Both the position numbers and the translations under genes were made by a program. Below the pieces are notes generated by a model, which saw only the letters and a list, made by a program, of their open reading frames with translations, ran no database searches and was not told the DNA's origin. From Mixophyes australis (taxonomy: Eukaryota; Chordata; Amphibia; Anura; Limnodynastidae), in the NCBI GenBank assembly GCA_036250195.1, contig JAVHZZ010000062.1:606856-670855 (forward strand): a stretch of 64,000 bases of DNA. Direction: 5' to 3'. Shown here piece after piece: positions 36,801 through 51,199 of this stretch. Within the stretch, counting starts at the first letter, position 1. Each line of letters opens with the position of its first letter.

Positions 36801-39800
36801 CTCACTTTCTCTTAGAAACAATGATTTACATCAATCCTTTTACATAATTCTTGTTTCTCATGACATTTCTAACATTGCCCACAATTATCAACTTTCTAAG
36901 TCTTTCTGAGCAGGAGAAATCGCAAAACATAGTCATTTCTTCATTGCCGTCCAAAAACAACGCTTTTTTGCATTCCTGTCTCACTTTCTCTTAGAAACAA
37001 TGATTTACATCAATCCTTTTACATAATTCTTGTTTCTCATGACATTTCTAACATTGCCCACAATTATCAACTTTCTAAGTCTTTCTGAGCAGGAGAAATC
37101 GCAAAACATAGTCATTTCTTCATTGCCGTCCAAAAACAACGCTTTTTTGCATTCCTGTCTCACTTTCTCTTAGAAACAATGATTTACATCAATCCTTTTA
37201 CATAATTCTTGTTTCTCATGACATTTCTAACATTGCCCACAATTATCAACTTTCTAAGTCTTTCTGAGCAGGAGAAATCGCAAAACATAGTCATTTCTTC
37301 ATTGCCGTCCAAAAACAACGCTTTTTTGCATTCCTGTCTCACTTTCTCTTAGAAACAATGATTTACATCAATCCTTTTACATAATTCTTGTTTCTCATGA
37401 CATTTCTAACATTGCCCACAATTATCAACTTTCTAAGTCTTTCTGAGCACGAGAAATCGCGAAATATAGTCATTTCTTCATTGCCGTCCAAAAACAACGC
37501 TTTTTTGCATTTCTGTCTCACTTTCTCTTGTAAACAATGATTTACATCAATCCTTTTACATAATTCTTGTTTCTCATGACATTTCTAACATTGCCCACAA
37601 TTATCAACTTTCTAAGTCTTTCTGAGCAGGAGAAATCGCAAAACATAGTCATTTCTTCATTGCCGTCCAAAAACAACGCTTTTTTGCATTCCTGTCTCAC
37701 TTTCTCTTAGAAACAATGATTTACATCAATCCTTTTACATAATTCTTGTTTCTCATGACATTTCTAACATTGCCCACAATTATCAACTTTCTAAGTCTTT
37801 CTGAGCAGGAGAAATCGCAAAACATAGTCATTTCTTCATTGCCGTCCAAAAACAACGCTTTTTTGCATTCCTGTCTCACTTTCTCTTAGAAACAATGATT
37901 TACATCAATCCTTTTACATAATTCTTGTTTCTCATGACATTTCTAACATTGCCCACAATTATGAACTTTCTAAGTCTTTCTGAGCACGAGAAATTGCAAA
38001 ACATAGTCATTTCTTCATTGCCGTCCAAAAACAACGCTTTTTTGCATTTCTGTCTCACTTTCTCTTGTAAACAATGATCTACATCAATCCTTTTACATAA
38101 TTCTTGTTTCTCATGACATTTCTAACATTGCCCACAATTATCAACTTTCTAAGTCTTTCTGAGCAGGAGAAATCGCAAAACATAGTCATTTCTTCATTGC
38201 CGTCCAAAAACAACGCTTTTTTGCATTCCTGTCTCACTTTCTCTTAGAAACAATGATTTACATCAATCCTTTTACATAATTCTTGTTTCTCATGACATTT
38301 CTAACATTGCCCACAATTATCAACTTTCTAAGTCTTTCTGAGCACGAGAAATTGCAAAACATAGTCATTTCTTCATTGCCGTACAAAAACAACGCTTTTT
38401 TGCATTCCTGTCTCACTTTCTCTTGTAAACAATGATTTACATCAATCCTTTTACATAATTCTTGTTTCTCATGACATTTCTAACATTGCCCACAATTATC
38501 AACTTTCTAAGTCTTTCTGAGCACGAGAAATCGCGAAATATAGTCATTTCTTCATTGCCGTCCAAAAACAACGCTTTTTTGCATTTCTGTCTCACTTTCT
38601 CTTGTAAACAATGATTTACATCAATCCTTTTACATAATTCTTGTTTCTCATGACATTTCTAACATTGCCCACAATTATCAACTTTCTAAGTCTTTCTGAG
38701 CAGGAGAAATCGCAAAACATAGTCATTTCTTCATTGCCGTCCAAAAACAACGCTTTTTTGCATTCCTGTCTCACTTTCTCTTAGAAACAATGATTTACAT
38801 CAATCCTTTTACATAATTCTTGTTTCTTATGACATTTCTAACATTGCCCACAATTATCAACTTTCTAAGTCTTTCTGAGCACGAGAAATCGCGAAATATA
38901 GTCATTTCTTCATTGCCGTCCAAAAACAACGCTTTTTTGCATTTCTGTCTCACTTTCTCTTGTAAACAATGATTTACATCAATCCTTTTACATAATTCTT
39001 GTTTCTCATGACATTTCTAACATTGCCCACAATTATCAACTTTCTAAGTCTTTCTGAGCAGGAGAAATCGCAAAACATAGTCATTTCTTCATTGCCGTCC
39101 AAAAACAACGCTTTTTTGCATTCCTGTCTCACTTTCTCTTAGAAACAATGATTTACATCAATCCTTTTACATAATTCTTGTTTCTCATGACATTTCTAAC
39201 ATTGCCCACAATTATCAACTTTCTATGTCTTTCTGAGCAGGAGAAATCGCAAAACATAGTCATTTCTTCATTGCCGTCCAAAAACAACGCTTTTTTGCAT
39301 TCCTGTCTCACTTTCTCTTAGAAACAATGATTTACATCAATCCTTTTACATAATTCTTGTTTCTCATGACATTTCTAACATTGCCCACAATTATCAACTT
39401 TCTAAGTCTTTCTGAGCACGAGAAATCGCGAAATATAGTCATTTCTTCATTGCCGTCCAAAAACAACGCTTTTTTGCATTTCTGTCTCACTTTCTCTTGT
39501 AAACAATGATTTACATCAATCCTTTTACATAATTCTTGTTTCTCATGACATTTCTAACATTGCCCACAATTATCAACTTTCTAAGTCTTTCTGAGCAGGA
39601 GAAATCGCAAAACATAGTCATTTCTTCATTGCCGTCCAAAAACAACGCTTTTTTGCATTCCTGTCTCACTTTCTCTTAGAAACAATGATTTACATCAATC
39701 CTTTTACATAATTCTTGTTTCTCATGACATTTCTAACATTGCCCACAATTATCAACTTTCTAAGTCTTTCTGAGCAGGAGAAATCGCAAAACATAGTCAT

Positions 39801-41351
39801 TTCTTCATTGCCGTCCAAAAACAACGCTTTTTTGCATTCCTGTCTCACTTTCTCTTAGAAACAATGATTTACATCAATCCTTTTACATAATTCTTGTTTC
39901 TCATGACATTTCTAACATTGCCCACAATTATCAACTTTCTAAGTCTTTCTGAGCACGAGAAATTGCAAAACATAGTCATTTCTTCATTGCCGTCCAAAAA
40001 CAACGCTTTTTTGCATTTCTGTCTCACTTTCTCTTGTAAACAATGATCTACATCAATCCTTTTACATAATTCTTGTTTCTCATGACATTTCTAACATTGC
40101 CCACAATTATCAACTTTCTAAGTCTTTCTGAGCAGGAGAAATCGCAAAACATAGTCATTTCTTCATTGCCGTCCAAAAACAACGCTTTTTTGCATTCCTG
40201 TCTCACTTTCTCTTAGAAACAATGATTTACATCAATCCTTTTACATAATTCTTGTTTCTCATGACATTTCTAACATTGCCCACAATTATCAACTTTCTAA
40301 GTCTTTCTGAGCACGAGAAATTGCAAAACATAGTCATTTCTTCATTGCCGTACAAAAACAACGCTTTTTTGCATTCCTGTCTCACTTTCTCTTGTAAACA
40401 ATGATTTACATCAATCCTTTTACATAATTCTTGTTTCTCATGACATTTCTAACATTGCCCACAATTATCAACTTTCTAAGTCTTTCTGAGCACGAGAAAT
40501 TGCAAAACATAGTCATTTCTTCATTGCCGTCCAAAAACAACGCTTTTTTGCATTCCTGTCTCACTTTCTCTTAGAAACAATGATTTACATCAATCCTTTT
40601 ACATAATTCTTGTTTCTCATGACATTTCTAACATTGCCCACAATTATCAACTTTCTAAGTCTTTCTGAGCAGGAGAAATCGCAAAACATAGTCATTTCTT
40701 CATTGCCGTCCAAAAACAACGCTTTTTTGCATTCCTGTCTCACTTTCTCTTAGAAACAATGATTTACATCAATCCTTTTACATAATTCTTGTTTCTCATG
40801 ACATTTCTAACATTGCCCACAATTATCAACTTTCTAAGTCTTTCTGAGCACGAGAAATCGCGAAATATAGTCATTTCTTCATTGCCGTCCAAAAACAACG
40901 CTTTTTTGCATTTCTGTCTCACTTTCTCTTGTAAACAATGATTTACATCAATCCTTTTACATAATTCTTGTTTCTCATGACATTTCTAACATTGCCCACA
41001 ATTATCAACTTTCTAAGTCTTTCTGAGCAGGAGAAATCGCAAAACATAGTCATTTCTTCATTGCCGTCCAAAAACAACGCTTTTTTGCATTCCTGTCTCA
41101 CTTTCTCTTAGAAACAATGATTTACATCAATCCTTTTACATAATTCTTGTTTCTCATGACATTTCTAACATTGCCCACAATTATCAACTTTCTAAGTCTT
41201 TCTGAGCAGGAGAAATCGCAAAACATAGTCATTTCTTCATTGCCGTCCAAAAACAACGCTTTTTTGCATTCCTGTCTCACTTTCTCTTAGAAACAATGAT
41301 TTACATCAATCCTTTTACATAATTCTTGTTTCTCATGACATTTCTAACATT
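33833..41351. repeat. Right-family block, 42 monomers (7519 bp)
   Basis: The order is C7-A-N-O-F-C-M-C-A-A-A-A-C-C-M-C-A-A-A-A-C-A-A-G-A-F-C-M-C-A-A-C-A-A-G-A-F-E-A-C-A-A, preceded by a single A at 33654. It contains three runs starting C-M-C. Its O monomer (34371) has an extra change, ACATATTTC, near 34520. The first M has a rare A141 (35048) and the first G a rare G13 (37963), and both recur in the block at 55318. The C at 35087 and the A at 39204 carry private changes. Confidence 0.86.
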
Positions 41352-44216
41352 GCCCACAATTATCAACTTTCTAAGTCTTTCTGAGCACGAGAAATCGCGA
41401 AATATAGTCATTTCTTCATTGCCGTCCAAAAACAACGCTTTTTTTGCATTTCTGTCTCACTTTCTCTTGTAAACAATGATTTACATCAATCCTTTTACAT
41501 AATTCTTGTTTCTCATGACATTTCTAACATTGCCCACAATTATCAACTTTCTAAGTCTTTCTGAGCAGGAGAAATCGCAAAACATAGTCATTTCTTCATT
41601 GCCGTCCAAAAACAACGCTTTTTTGCATTCCTGTCTCACTTTCTCTTAGAAACAATGATTTACATCAATCCTTTTACATAATTCTTGTTTCTCATGACAT
41701 TTCTAACATTGCCCACAATTATCAACTTTCTAAGTATTTCTGAGCAGGAGAAATCGCAAAACATAGTCATTTCTTCATTGCCGTCCAAAAACAACGCTTT
41801 TTTGCATTCCTGTCTCACTTTCTCTTAGAAACAATGATTTACATCAATCCTTTTACATAATTCTTGTTTCTCATGACATTTCTAACATTGCCCACAATTA
41901 TCAACTTTCTAAGTCTTTCTGAGCAGGAGAAATTGCAAAACATAGTCATTTCTTCATTGCCGTACAAAAACAACGCTTTTTTGCATTCCTGTCTCACTTT
42001 CTCTTGTAAACAATGATTTACATCAATCCTTTTACATAATTCTTGTTTCTCATGACATTTCTAACATTGCCCACAATTATCAACTTTCTAAGTCTTTCTG
42101 AGCACGAGAAATCGCGAAATATAGTCATTTCTTCATTGCCGTCCAAAAACAACGCTTTTTTGCATTTCTGTCTCACTTTCTCTTGTAAACAATGATTTAC
42201 ATCAATCCTTTTACATAATTCTTGTTTCTCATGACATTTCTAACATTGCCCACAATTATCAACTTTCTAAGTCTTTCTGAGCAGGAGAAATCGCAAAACA
42301 TAGTCATTTCTTCATTGCCGTCCAAAAACAACGCTTTTTTGCATTCCTGTCTCACTTTCTCTTAGAAACAATGATTTACATCAATCCTTTTACATAATTC
42401 TTGTTTCTTATGACATTTCTAACATTGCCCACAATTATCAACTTTCTAAGTCTTTCTGAGCACGAGAAATCGCGAAATATAGTCATTTCTTCATTGCCGT
42501 CCAAAAACAACGCTTTTTTGCATTTCTGTCTCACTTTCTCTTGTAAACAATGATTTACATCAATCCTTTTACATAATTCTTGTTTCTCATGACATTTCTA
42601 ACATTGCCCACAATTATCAACTTTCTAAGTCTTTCTGAGCACGAGAAATCGCAAAACATAGTCATTTCTTCATTGCCGTCCAAAAACAACGCTTTTTTGC
42701 ATTCCTGTCTCACTTTCTCTTAGAAACAATGATTTACATCAATCCTTTTACATAATTCTTGTTTCTCATGACATTTCTAACATTGCCCACAATTATCAAC
42801 TTTCTAAGTCTTTCTGAGCAGGAGAAATCGCAAAACATAGTCATTTCTTCATTGCCGTCCAAAAACAACGCTTTTTTGCATTCCTGTCTCACTTTCTCTT
42901 AGAAACAATGATTTACATCAATCCTTTTACATAATTCTTGTTTCTCATGACATTTCTAACATTGCCCACAATTATCAACTTTCTAAGTCTTTCTGAGCAC
43001 GAGAAATCGCAAAACATAGTCATTTCTTCATTGCCGTCCAAAAACAACGCTTTTTTGCATTCCTGTCTCACTTTCTCTTAGAAACAATGATTTACATCAA
43101 TCCTTTTACATAATTCTTGTTTCTCATGACATTTCTAACATTGCCCACAATTATCAACTTTCTAAGTCTTTCTGAGCAGGAGAAATCGCAAAACATAGTC
43201 ATTTCTTCATTGCCGTCCAAAAACAACGCTTTTTTGCATTCCTGTCTCACTTTCTCTTAGAAACAATGATTTACATCAATCCTTTTACATAATTCTTGTT
43301 TCTCATGACATTTCTAACATTGCCCACAATTATCAACTTTCTAAGTCTTTCTGAGCACGAGAAATCGCGAAATATAGTCATTTCTTCATTGCCGTCCAAA
43401 AACAACGCTTTTTTGCATTTCTGTCTCACTTTCTCTTGTAAACAATGATTTACATCAATCCTTTTACATAATTCTTGTTTCTCATGACATTTCTAACATT
43501 GCCCACAATTATCAACTTTCTAAGTCTTTCTGAGCAGGAGAAATCGCAAAACATAGTCATTTCTTCATTGCCGTCCAAAAACAACGCTTTTTTGCATTCC
43601 TGTCTCACTTTCTCTTAGAAACAATGATTTACATCAATCCTTTTACATAATTCTTGTTTCTCATGACATTTCTAACATTGCCCACAATTATCAACTTTCT
43701 AAGTCTTTCTGAGCAGGAGAAATCGCAAAACATAGTCATTTCTTCATTGCCGTCCAAAAACAACGCTTTTTTGCATTCCTGTCTCACTTTCTCTTAGAAA
43801 CAATGATTTACATCAATCCTTTTACATAATTCTTGTTTCTCATGACATTTCTAACATTGCCCACAATTATCAACTTTCTAAGTCTTTCTGAGCACGAGAA
43901 ATTGCAAAACATAGTCATTTCTTCATTGCCGTCCAAAAACAACGCTTTTTTGCATTTCTGTCTCACTTTCTCTTGTAAACAATGATCTACATCAATCCTT
44001 TTACATAATTCTTGTTTCTCATGACATTTCTAACATTGCCCACAATTATCAACTTTCTAAGTCTTTCTGAGCAGGAGAAATCGCAAAACATAGTCATTTC
44101 TTCATTGCCGTCCAAAAACAACGCTTTTTTGCATTCCTGTCTCACTTTCTCTTAGAAACAATGATTTACATCAATCCTTTTACATAATTCTTGTTTCTCA
44201 TGACATTTCTAACATT
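41352..44216. repeat. Right-family block, 16 monomers (2865 bp)
   Basis: The order is C7-A-N-O/F-C-M-C-X-A-X-A-C-A-A-G-A. Compared with the 23-monomer unit, O and F are merged into one hybrid, and the final F-E-A-C-A-A is missing, so G-A runs straight into the next C7. Two X monomers (C37 on an A background) are at 42606 and 42964 only. Confidence 0.86.
41890..42068. repeat. O/F hybrid monomer replacing an O-F pair
   Basis: It has G37, as in O, followed by the F markers T45, A75 and G117-T118. In other right-family units O and F are separate neighbours. One exchange between bases 37 and 45 of adjacent monomers would merge them and delete one monomer. Confidence 0.8.
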
Positions 44217-47200
44217 GCCCACAATTATCAACTTTCTAAGTCTTTCTGAGCACGAGAAATCGCGAAATATAGTCATTTCTTCATTGCCGTCCAAAAACAA
44301 CGCTTTTTTTGCATTTCTGTCTCACTTTCTCTTGTAAACAATGATTTACATCAATCCTTTTACATAATTCTTGTTTCTCATGACATTTCTAACATTGCCC
44401 ACAATTATCAACTTTCTAAGTCTTTCTGAGCAGGAGAAATCGCAAAACATAGTCATTTCTTCATTGCCGTCCAAAAACAACGCTTTTTTGCATTCCTGTC
44501 TCACTTTCTCTTAGAAACAATGATTTACATCAATCCTTTTACATAATTCTTGTTTCTCATGACATTTCTAACATTGCCCACAATTATCAACTTTCTAAGT
44601 ATTTCTGAGCAGGAGAAATCGCAAAACATAGTCATTTCTTCATTGCCGTCCAAAAACAACGCTTTTTTGCATTCCTGTCTCACTTTCTCTTAGAAACAAT
44701 GATTTACATCAATCCTTTTACATAATTCTTGTTTCTCATGACATTTCTAACATTGCCCACAATTATCAACTTTCTAAGTCTTTCTGAGCAGGAGAAATCG
44801 CAAAACATAGTCATTTCTTCATTGCCGTCCAAAAACAACGCTTTTTTGCATTCCTGTCTCACTTTCTCTTAGAAACAATGATTTACATCAATCCTTTTAC
44901 ATAATTCTTATTTCTCATGACATTTCTAACATTGCCCACAATTATCAACTTTCTAAGTCTTTCTGAGCACGAGAAATTGCAAAACATAGTCATTTCTTCA
45001 TTGCCGTACAAAAACAACGCTTTTTTGCATTCCTGTCTCACTTTCTCTTGTAAACAATGATTTACATCAATCCTTTTACATAATTCTTGTTTCTCATGAC
45101 ATTTCTAACATTGCCCACAATTATCAACTTTCTAAGTCTTTCTGAGCACGAGAAATTGCAAAACATAGTCATTTCTTCATTGCCGTACAAAAACAACGCT
45201 TTTTTGCATTCCTGTCTCACTTTCTCTTGTAAACAATGATTTACATCAATCCTTTTACATAATTCTTGTTTCTCATGACATTTCTAACATTGCCCACAAT
45301 TATCAACTTTCTAAGTCTTTCTGAGCACGAGAAATCGCGAAATATAGTCATTTCTTCATTGCCGTCCAAAAACAACGCTTTTTTGCATTCCTGTCTCACT
45401 TTCTCTTAGAAACAATGATTTACATCAATCCTTTTACATAATTCTTGTTTCTTATGACATTTCTAACATTGCCCACAATTATCAACTTTCTAAGTCTTTC
45501 TGAGCACGAGAAATCGCGAAATATAGTCATTTCTTCATTGCCGTCCAAAAACAACGCTTTTTTGCATTTCTGTCTCACTTTCTCTTGTAAACAATGATTT
45601 ACATCAATCCTTTTACATAATTCTTGTTTCTCATGACATTTCTAACATTGCCCACAATTATCAACTTTCTAAGTCTTTCTGAGCAGGAGAAATCGCAAAA
45701 CATAGTCATTTCTTCATTGCCGTCCAAAAACAACGCTTTTTTGCATTCCTGTCTCACTTTCTCTTAGAAACAATGATTTACATCAATCCTTTTACATAAT
45801 TCTTGTTTCTCATGACATTTCTAACATTGCCCACAATTATCAACTTTCTAAGTCTTTCTGAGCAGGAGAAATCGCAAAACATAGTCATTTCTTCATTGCC
45901 GTCCAAAAACAACGCTTTTTTGCATTCCTGTCTCACTTTCTCTTAGAAACAATGATTTACATCAATCCTTTTACATAATTCTTGTTTCTCATGACATTTC
46001 TAACATTGCCCACAATTATCAACTTTCTAAGTCTTTCTGAGCAGGAGAAATCGCAAAACATAGTCATTTCTTCATTGCCGTCCAAAAACAACGCTTTTTT
46101 GCATTCCTGTCTCACTTTCTCTTAGAAACAATGATTTACATCAATCCTTTTACATAATTCTTGTTTCTCATGACATTTCTAACATTGCCCACAATTATCA
46201 ACTTTCTAAGTCTTTCTGAGCAGGAGAAATCGCAAAACATAGTCATTTCTTCATTGCCGTCCAAAAACAACGCTTTTTTGCATTCCTGTCTCACTTTCTC
46301 TTAGAAACAATGATTTACATCAATCCTTTTACATAATTCTTGTTTCTCATGACATTTCTAACATTGCCCACAATTATCAACTTTCTAAGTCTTTCTGAGC
46401 ACGAGAAATCGCGAAATATAGTCATTTCTTCATTGCCGTCCAAAAACAACGCTTTTTTGCATTTCTGTCTCACTTTCTCTTGTAAACAATGATTTACATC
46501 AATCCTTTTACATAATTCTTGTTTCTCATGACATTTCTAACATTGCCCACAATTATCAACTTTCTAAGTCTTTCTGAGCAGGAGAAATCGCAAAACATAG
46601 TCATTTCTTCATTGCCGTCCAAAAACAACGCTTTTTTGCATTCCTGTCTCACTTTCTCTTAGAAACAATGATTTACATCAATCCTTTTACATAATTCTTG
46701 TTTCTCATGACATTTCTAACATTGCCCACAATTATCAACTTTCTAAGTCTTTCTGAGCAGGAGAAATCGCAAAACATAGTCATTTCTTCATTGCCGTCCA
46801 AAAACAACGCTTTTTTGCATTCCTGTCTCACTTTCTCTTAGAAACAATGATTTACATCAATCCTTTTACATAATTCTTGTTTCTCATGACATTTCTAACA
46901 TTGCCCACAATTATCAACTTTCTAAGTCTTTCTGAGCAGGAGAAATCGCAAAACATAGTCATTTCTTCATTGCCGTCCAAAAACAACGCTTTTTTGCATT
47001 CCTGTCTCACTTTCTCTTAGAAACAATGATTTACATCAATCCTTTTACATAATTCTTGTTTCTCATGACATTTCTAACATTGCCCACAATTATCAACTTT
47101 CTAAGTCTTTCTGAGCAGGAGAAATCGCAAAACATAGTCATTTCTTCATTGCCGTCCAAAAACAACGCTTTTTTGCATTCCTGTCTCACTTTCTCTTAGA

Positions 47201-49229
47201 AACAATGATTTACATCAATCCTTTTACATAATTCTTGTTTCTCATGACATTTCTAACATTGCCCACAATTATCAACTTTCTAAGTCTTTCTGAGCACGAG
47301 AAATCGCGAAATATAGTCATTTCTTCATTGCCGTCCAAAAACAACGCTTTTTTGCATTTCTGTCTCACTTTCTCTTGTAAACAATGATTTACATCAATCC
47401 TTTTACATAATTCTTGTTTCTCATGACATTTCTAACATTGCCCACAATTATCAACTTTCTAAGTCTTTCTGAGCAGGAGAAATCGCAAAACATAGTCATT
47501 TCTTCATTGCCGTCCAAAAACAACGCTTTTTTGCATTCCTGTCTCACTTTCTCTTAGAAACAATGATTTACATCAATCCTTTTACATAATTCTTGTTTCT
47601 CATGACATTTCTAACATTGCCCACAATTATCAACTTTCTAAGTCTTTCTGAGCAGGAGAAATCGCAAAACATAGTCATTTCTTCATTGCCGTCCAAAAAC
47701 AACGCTTTTTTGCATTCCTGTCTCACTTTCTCTTAGAAACAATGATTTACATCAATCCTTTTACATAATTCTTGTTTCTCATGACATTTCTAACATTGCC
47801 CACAATTATCAACTTTCTAAGTCTTTCTGAGCACGAGAAATTGCAAAACATAGTCATTTCTTCATTGCCGTCCAAAAACAACGCTTTTTTGCATTTCTGT
47901 CTCACTTTCTCTTGTAAACAATGATCTACATCAATCCTTTTACATAATTCTTGTTTCTCATGACATTTCTAACATTGCCCACAATTATCAACTTTCTAAG
48001 TCTTTCTGAGCAGGAGAAATCGCAAAACATAGTCATTTCTTCATTGCCGTCCAAAAACAACGCTTTTTTGCATTCCTGTCTCACTTTCTCTTAGAAACAA
48101 TGATTTACATCAATCCTTTTACATAATTCTTGTTTCTCATGACATTTCTAACATTGCCCACAATTATCAACTTTCTAAGTCTTTCTGAGCACGAGAAATT
48201 GCAAAACATAGTCATTTCTTCATTGCCGTACAAAAACAACGCTTTTTTGCATTCCTGTCTCACTTTCTCTTGTAAACAATGATTTACATCAATCCTTTTA
48301 CATAATTCTTGTTTCTCATGACATTTCTAACATTGCCCACAATTATCAACTTTCTAAGTCTTTCTGAGCACGAGAAATTGCAAAACATAGTCATTTCTTC
48401 ATTGCCGTCCAAAAACAACGCTTTTTTGCATTCCTGTCTCACTTTCTCTTAGAAACAATGATTTACATCAATCCTTTTACATAATTCTTGTTTCTCATGA
48501 CATTTCTAACATTGCCCACAATTATCAACTTTCTAAGTCTTTCTGAGCAGGAGAAATCGCAAAACATAGTCATTTCTTCATTGCCGTCCAAAAACAACGC
48601 TTTTTTGCATTCCTGTCTCACTTTCTCTTAGAAACAATGATTTACATCAATCCTTTTACATAATTCTTGTTTCTCATGACATTTCTAACATTGCCCACAA
48701 TTATCAACTTTCTAAGTCTTTCTGAGCACGAGAAATCGCGAAATATAGTCATTTCTTCATTGCCGTCCAAAAACAACGCTTTTTTGCATTTCTGTCTCAC
48801 TTTCTCTTGTAAACAATGATTTACATCAATCCTTTTACATAATTCTTGTTTCTCATGACATTTCTAACATTGCCCACAATTATCAACTTTCTAAGTCTTT
48901 CTGAGCAGGAGAAATCGCAAAACATAGTCATTTCTTCATTGCCGTCCAAAAACAACGCTTTTTTGCATTCCTGTCTCACTTTCTCTTAGAAACAATGATT
49001 TACATCAATCCTTTTACATAATTCTTGTTTCTCATGACATTTCTAACATTGCCCACAATTATCAACTTTCTAAGTCTTTCTGAGCAGGAGAAATCGCAAA
49101 ACATAGTCATTTCTTCATTGCCGTCCAAAAACAACGCTTTTTTGCATTCCTGTCTCACTTTCTCTTAGAAACAATGATTTACATCAATCCTTTTACATAA
49201 TTCTTGTTTCTCATGACATTTCTAACATT
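44217..49229. repeat. Right-family block, 28 monomers (5013 bp)
   Basis: The order is C7-A-N-O-F-F-C/M-C-A-A-A-A-C-A-A-A-A-C-A-A-G-A-F-E-A-C-A-A. Compared with the 23-monomer unit it has one duplicated F, one C/M fusion and an added C-A-A-A-A run, a net gain of five. Confidence 0.86.
45292..45470. repeat. C/M hybrid monomer replacing a C-M pair
   Basis: Bases 37, 48 and 52 are C type. Bases 99 and 117-118 are A type, and base 162 carries the M marker (TTATGAC). Elsewhere the order is F-C-M-C. Here it is F, this monomer, C. It therefore stands for both C and M with a loss of one monomer. Confidence 0.85.
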
Positions 49230-51199
49230 GCCCACAATTATCAACTTTCTAAGTCTTTCTGAGCACGAGAAATCGCGAAATATAGTCATTTCTTCATTGC
49301 CGTCCAAAAACAACGCTTTTTTTGCATTTCTGTCTCACTTTCTCTTGTAAACAATGATTTACATCAATCCTTTTACATAATTCTTGTTTCTCATGACATT
49401 TCTAACATTGCCCACAATTATCAACTTTCTAAGTCTTTCTGAGCAGGAGAAATCGCAAAACATAGTCATTTCTTCATTGCCGTCCAAAAACAACGCTTTT
49501 TTGCATTCCTGTCTCACTTTCTCTTAGAAACAATGATTTACATCAATCCTTTTACATAATTCTTGTTTCTCATGACATTTCTAACATTGCCCACAATTAT
49601 CAACTTTCTAAGTATTTCTGAGCAGGAGAAATCGCAAAACATAGTCATTTCTTCATTGCCGTCCAAAAACAACGCTTTTTTGCATTCCTGTCTCACTTTC
49701 TCTTAGAAACAATGATTTACATCAATCCTTTTACATAATTCTTGTTTCTCATGACATTTCTAACATTGCCCACAATTATCAACTTTCTAAGTCTTTCTGA
49801 GCAGGAGAAATCGCAAAACATAGTCATTTCTTCATTGCCGTCCAAAAACAACGCTTTTTTGCATTCCTGTCTCACTTTCTCTTAGAAACAATGATTTACA
49901 TCAATCCTTTTACATAATTCTTATTTCTCATGACATTTCTAACATTGCCCACAATTATCAACTTTCTAAGTCTTTCTGAGCACGAGAAATTGCAAAACAT
50001 AGTCATTTCTTCATTGCCGTACAAAAACAACGCTTTTTTGCATTCCTGTCTCACTTTCTCTTGTAAACAATGATTTACATCAATCCTTTTACATAATTCT
50101 TGTTTCTCATGACATTTCTAACATTGCCCACAATTATCAACTTTCTAAGTTTTTCTGAGCACGAGAAATCGCGAAATATAGTCATTTCTTCATTGCCGTC
50201 CAAAAACAACGCTTTTTTGCATTTCTGTCTCACTTTCTCTTGTAAACAATGATTTACATCAATCCTTTTACATAATTCTTGTTTCTCATGACATTTCTAA
50301 CATTGCCCACAATTATCAACTTTCTAAGTCTTTCTGAGCAGGAGAAATCGCAAAACATAGTCATTTCTTCATTGCCGTCCAAAAACAACGCTTTTTTGCA
50401 TTCCTGTCTCACTTTCTCTTAGAAACAATGATTTACATCAATCCTTTTACATAATTCTTGTTTCTTATGACATTTCTAACATTGCCCACAATTATCAACT
50501 TTCTAAGTCTTTCTGAGCACGAGAAATCGCGAAATATAGTCATTTCTTCATTGCCGTCCAAAAACAACGCTTTTTTGCATTTCTGTCTCACTTTCTCTTG
50601 TAAACAATGATTTACATCAATCCTTTTACATAATTCTTGTTTCTCATGACATTTCTAACATTGCCCACAATTATCAACTTTCTAAGTCTTTCTGAGCAGG
50701 AGAAATCGCAAAACATAGTCATTTCTTCATTGCCGTCCAAAAACAACGCTTTTTTGCATTCCTGTCTCACTTTCTCTTAGAAACAATGATTTACATCAAT
50801 CCTTTTACATAATTCTTGTTTCTCATGACATTTCTAACATTGCCCACAATTATCAACTTTCTAAGTCTTTCTGAGCAGGAGAAATCGCAAAACATAGTCA
50901 TTTCTTCATTGCCGTCCAAAAACAACGCTTTTTTGCATTCCTGTCTCACTTTCTCTTAGAAACAATGATTTACATCAATCCTTTTACATAATTCTTGTTT
51001 CTCATGACATTTCTAACATTGCCCACAATTATCAACTTTCTAAGTCTTTCTGAGCAGGAGAAATCGCAAAACATAGTCATTTCTTCATTGCCGTCCAAAA
51101 ACAACGCTTTTTTGCATTCCTGTCTCACTTTCTCTTAGAAACAATGATTTACATCAATCCTTTTACATAATTCTTGTTTCTCATGACATTTCTAACATT
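49230..51199. repeat. Right-family block, 11 monomers (1970 bp)
   Basis: The order is C7-A-N-O-F-C-M-C-A-A-A. It is the front part of the larger units, cut off where the next C7 starts. The C at 50126 has a private TTTTTCTG near base 26. Confidence 0.86.
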